Below, piece by piece: positions 5,704-5,804 of a DNA stretch of 5,804 nucleotides. Source of the stretch: an uncultured Aquincola sp. (GTDB lineage Bacteria > Pseudomonadota > Gammaproteobacteria > Burkholderiales > Burkholderiaceae); assembly GCA_937883885.1 (NCBI GenBank), contig CAKZXL010000574.1, positions 1 to 5,804 of the forward strand, given 5' to 3'. The position numbers and the translations under genes were made by a program. The first letter of the stretch is position 1, and each line of letters starts with the position of its first letter. The notes beneath the pieces were generated by a model. It was not told where the DNA came from and ran no database searches. It saw only the letters and a program-made list of their open reading frames with translations.

Positions 5704-5754
5704 GCGTGCAGCCGCGTGGAGTGCAGCGGTCGCGTTCGTGCATCCATGGCCACC
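5704..5754 (-). other. Recombination junction with a possible start of a lost gene
   Basis: This short stretch lies between the stop of the P-type ATPase-like frame and the first GAPDH-like codon, and belongs to neither. It holds an ATG at 5747-5745 with a good ribosome site (GAGG, 5 nt away) just after the upstream stop codon, and a second ATG at 5743-5741. From the first ATG the frame reads Met-Asp-Ala-Arg-Thr and runs out of frame through GAPDH DNA to a stop after about 44 codons. It is probably the first ~15 codons of whatever followed the ATPase gene before the DNA was joined to the GAPDH fragment. I do not recognise the residues. Confidence 0.45.
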
Positions 5755-5804
5755 TCAGTTTCGTTCCGGGTTGCGCAACAGGCGCAGGCCGTTGAAGACC
5801 ACCA
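5755..5804 (-). CDS. C-terminal end of a probable heavy-metal P1B-type ATPase, cut by window edge
   Basis: On the minus strand the last 15 codons of a frame end at TGA 5757-5755. They read Val-Val-Phe-Asn-Gly-Leu-Arg-Leu-Leu-Arg followed by Asn-Pro-Glu-Arg-Asn. A final hydrophobic helix ending in Asn-(Gly/Ala)-Leu-Arg-Leu-Leu-Arg is characteristic of cadmium/zinc/lead and copper P1B ATPases (CadA/ZntA/CopA). Neither the catalytic phosphorylation motif nor the metal-binding motif is inside the window, so the ion cannot be named. It is on the same strand and directly upstream of the ars block. It could therefore supply read-through transcription to arsJ. Confidence 0.55.
   Translation of the reverse strand, partial: VVFNGLRLLRNPERN

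Overview
The window is about 5.8 kb of very GC-rich DNA (roughly two thirds G+C, third codon positions almost all G or C). Gene content, codon use and resemblance to known families suggest a beta-proteobacterium of the Burkholderiales type. This is an inference from composition and protein families; no marker gene is present. Every recognisable gene lies on the minus strand, apart from one doubtful, decayed plus-strand frame.

Layout in the direction of transcription (right to left). At the right edge are the last codons of a protein that looks like a heavy-metal P1B-type ATPase. A recombination junction follows, then the C-terminal half of an ArsJ-associated glyceraldehyde-3-phosphate dehydrogenase (GAPDH) that has lost its NAD-binding domain and catalytic cysteine. 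Next is a tight, apparently intact arsenic block: arsJ (organoarsenical efflux), arsR (As(III)-responsive repressor), arsC (low-molecular-weight phosphatase type arsenate reductase) and acr3 (arsenite efflux permease). Gaps between these genes are 2 to 30 nt. Downstream of acr3 lies a broken gene in which the first ~30 codons of a small thioredoxin-like protein are joined in frame to an internal piece of a sigma54-dependent AAA+ regulator. This remnant then carries a frameshift. From about 1057 down to 478 there is no intact gene, only a possible frameshifted plus-strand remnant and a 15-bp palindrome. On the left is a CzcI-type small periplasmic protein, then an 11-bp inverted repeat, then the first six codons of another gene, plausibly czcC.

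How the genes work together. ArsC reduces arsenate to arsenite, Acr3 exports arsenite, and ArsR senses arsenite. ArsJ would export 1-arseno-3-phosphoglycerate made by a GAPDH, a second route that handles arsenate without reduction. The local GAPDH is destroyed, so that route would need a GAPDH encoded elsewhere. The flanks (CzcI, probable CzcC, probable P1B ATPase) are cobalt/zinc/cadmium functions. The arsenic block therefore sits in a mosaic heavy-metal resistance region, with decay or recombination scars on both sides. I see no CRISPR array, tRNA, rRNA or complete insertion sequence. I do not see a wholly new system. The most unusual items are the thioredoxin/sigma54 chimera, the orphaned arsJ, and several unexplained dyad symmetries.
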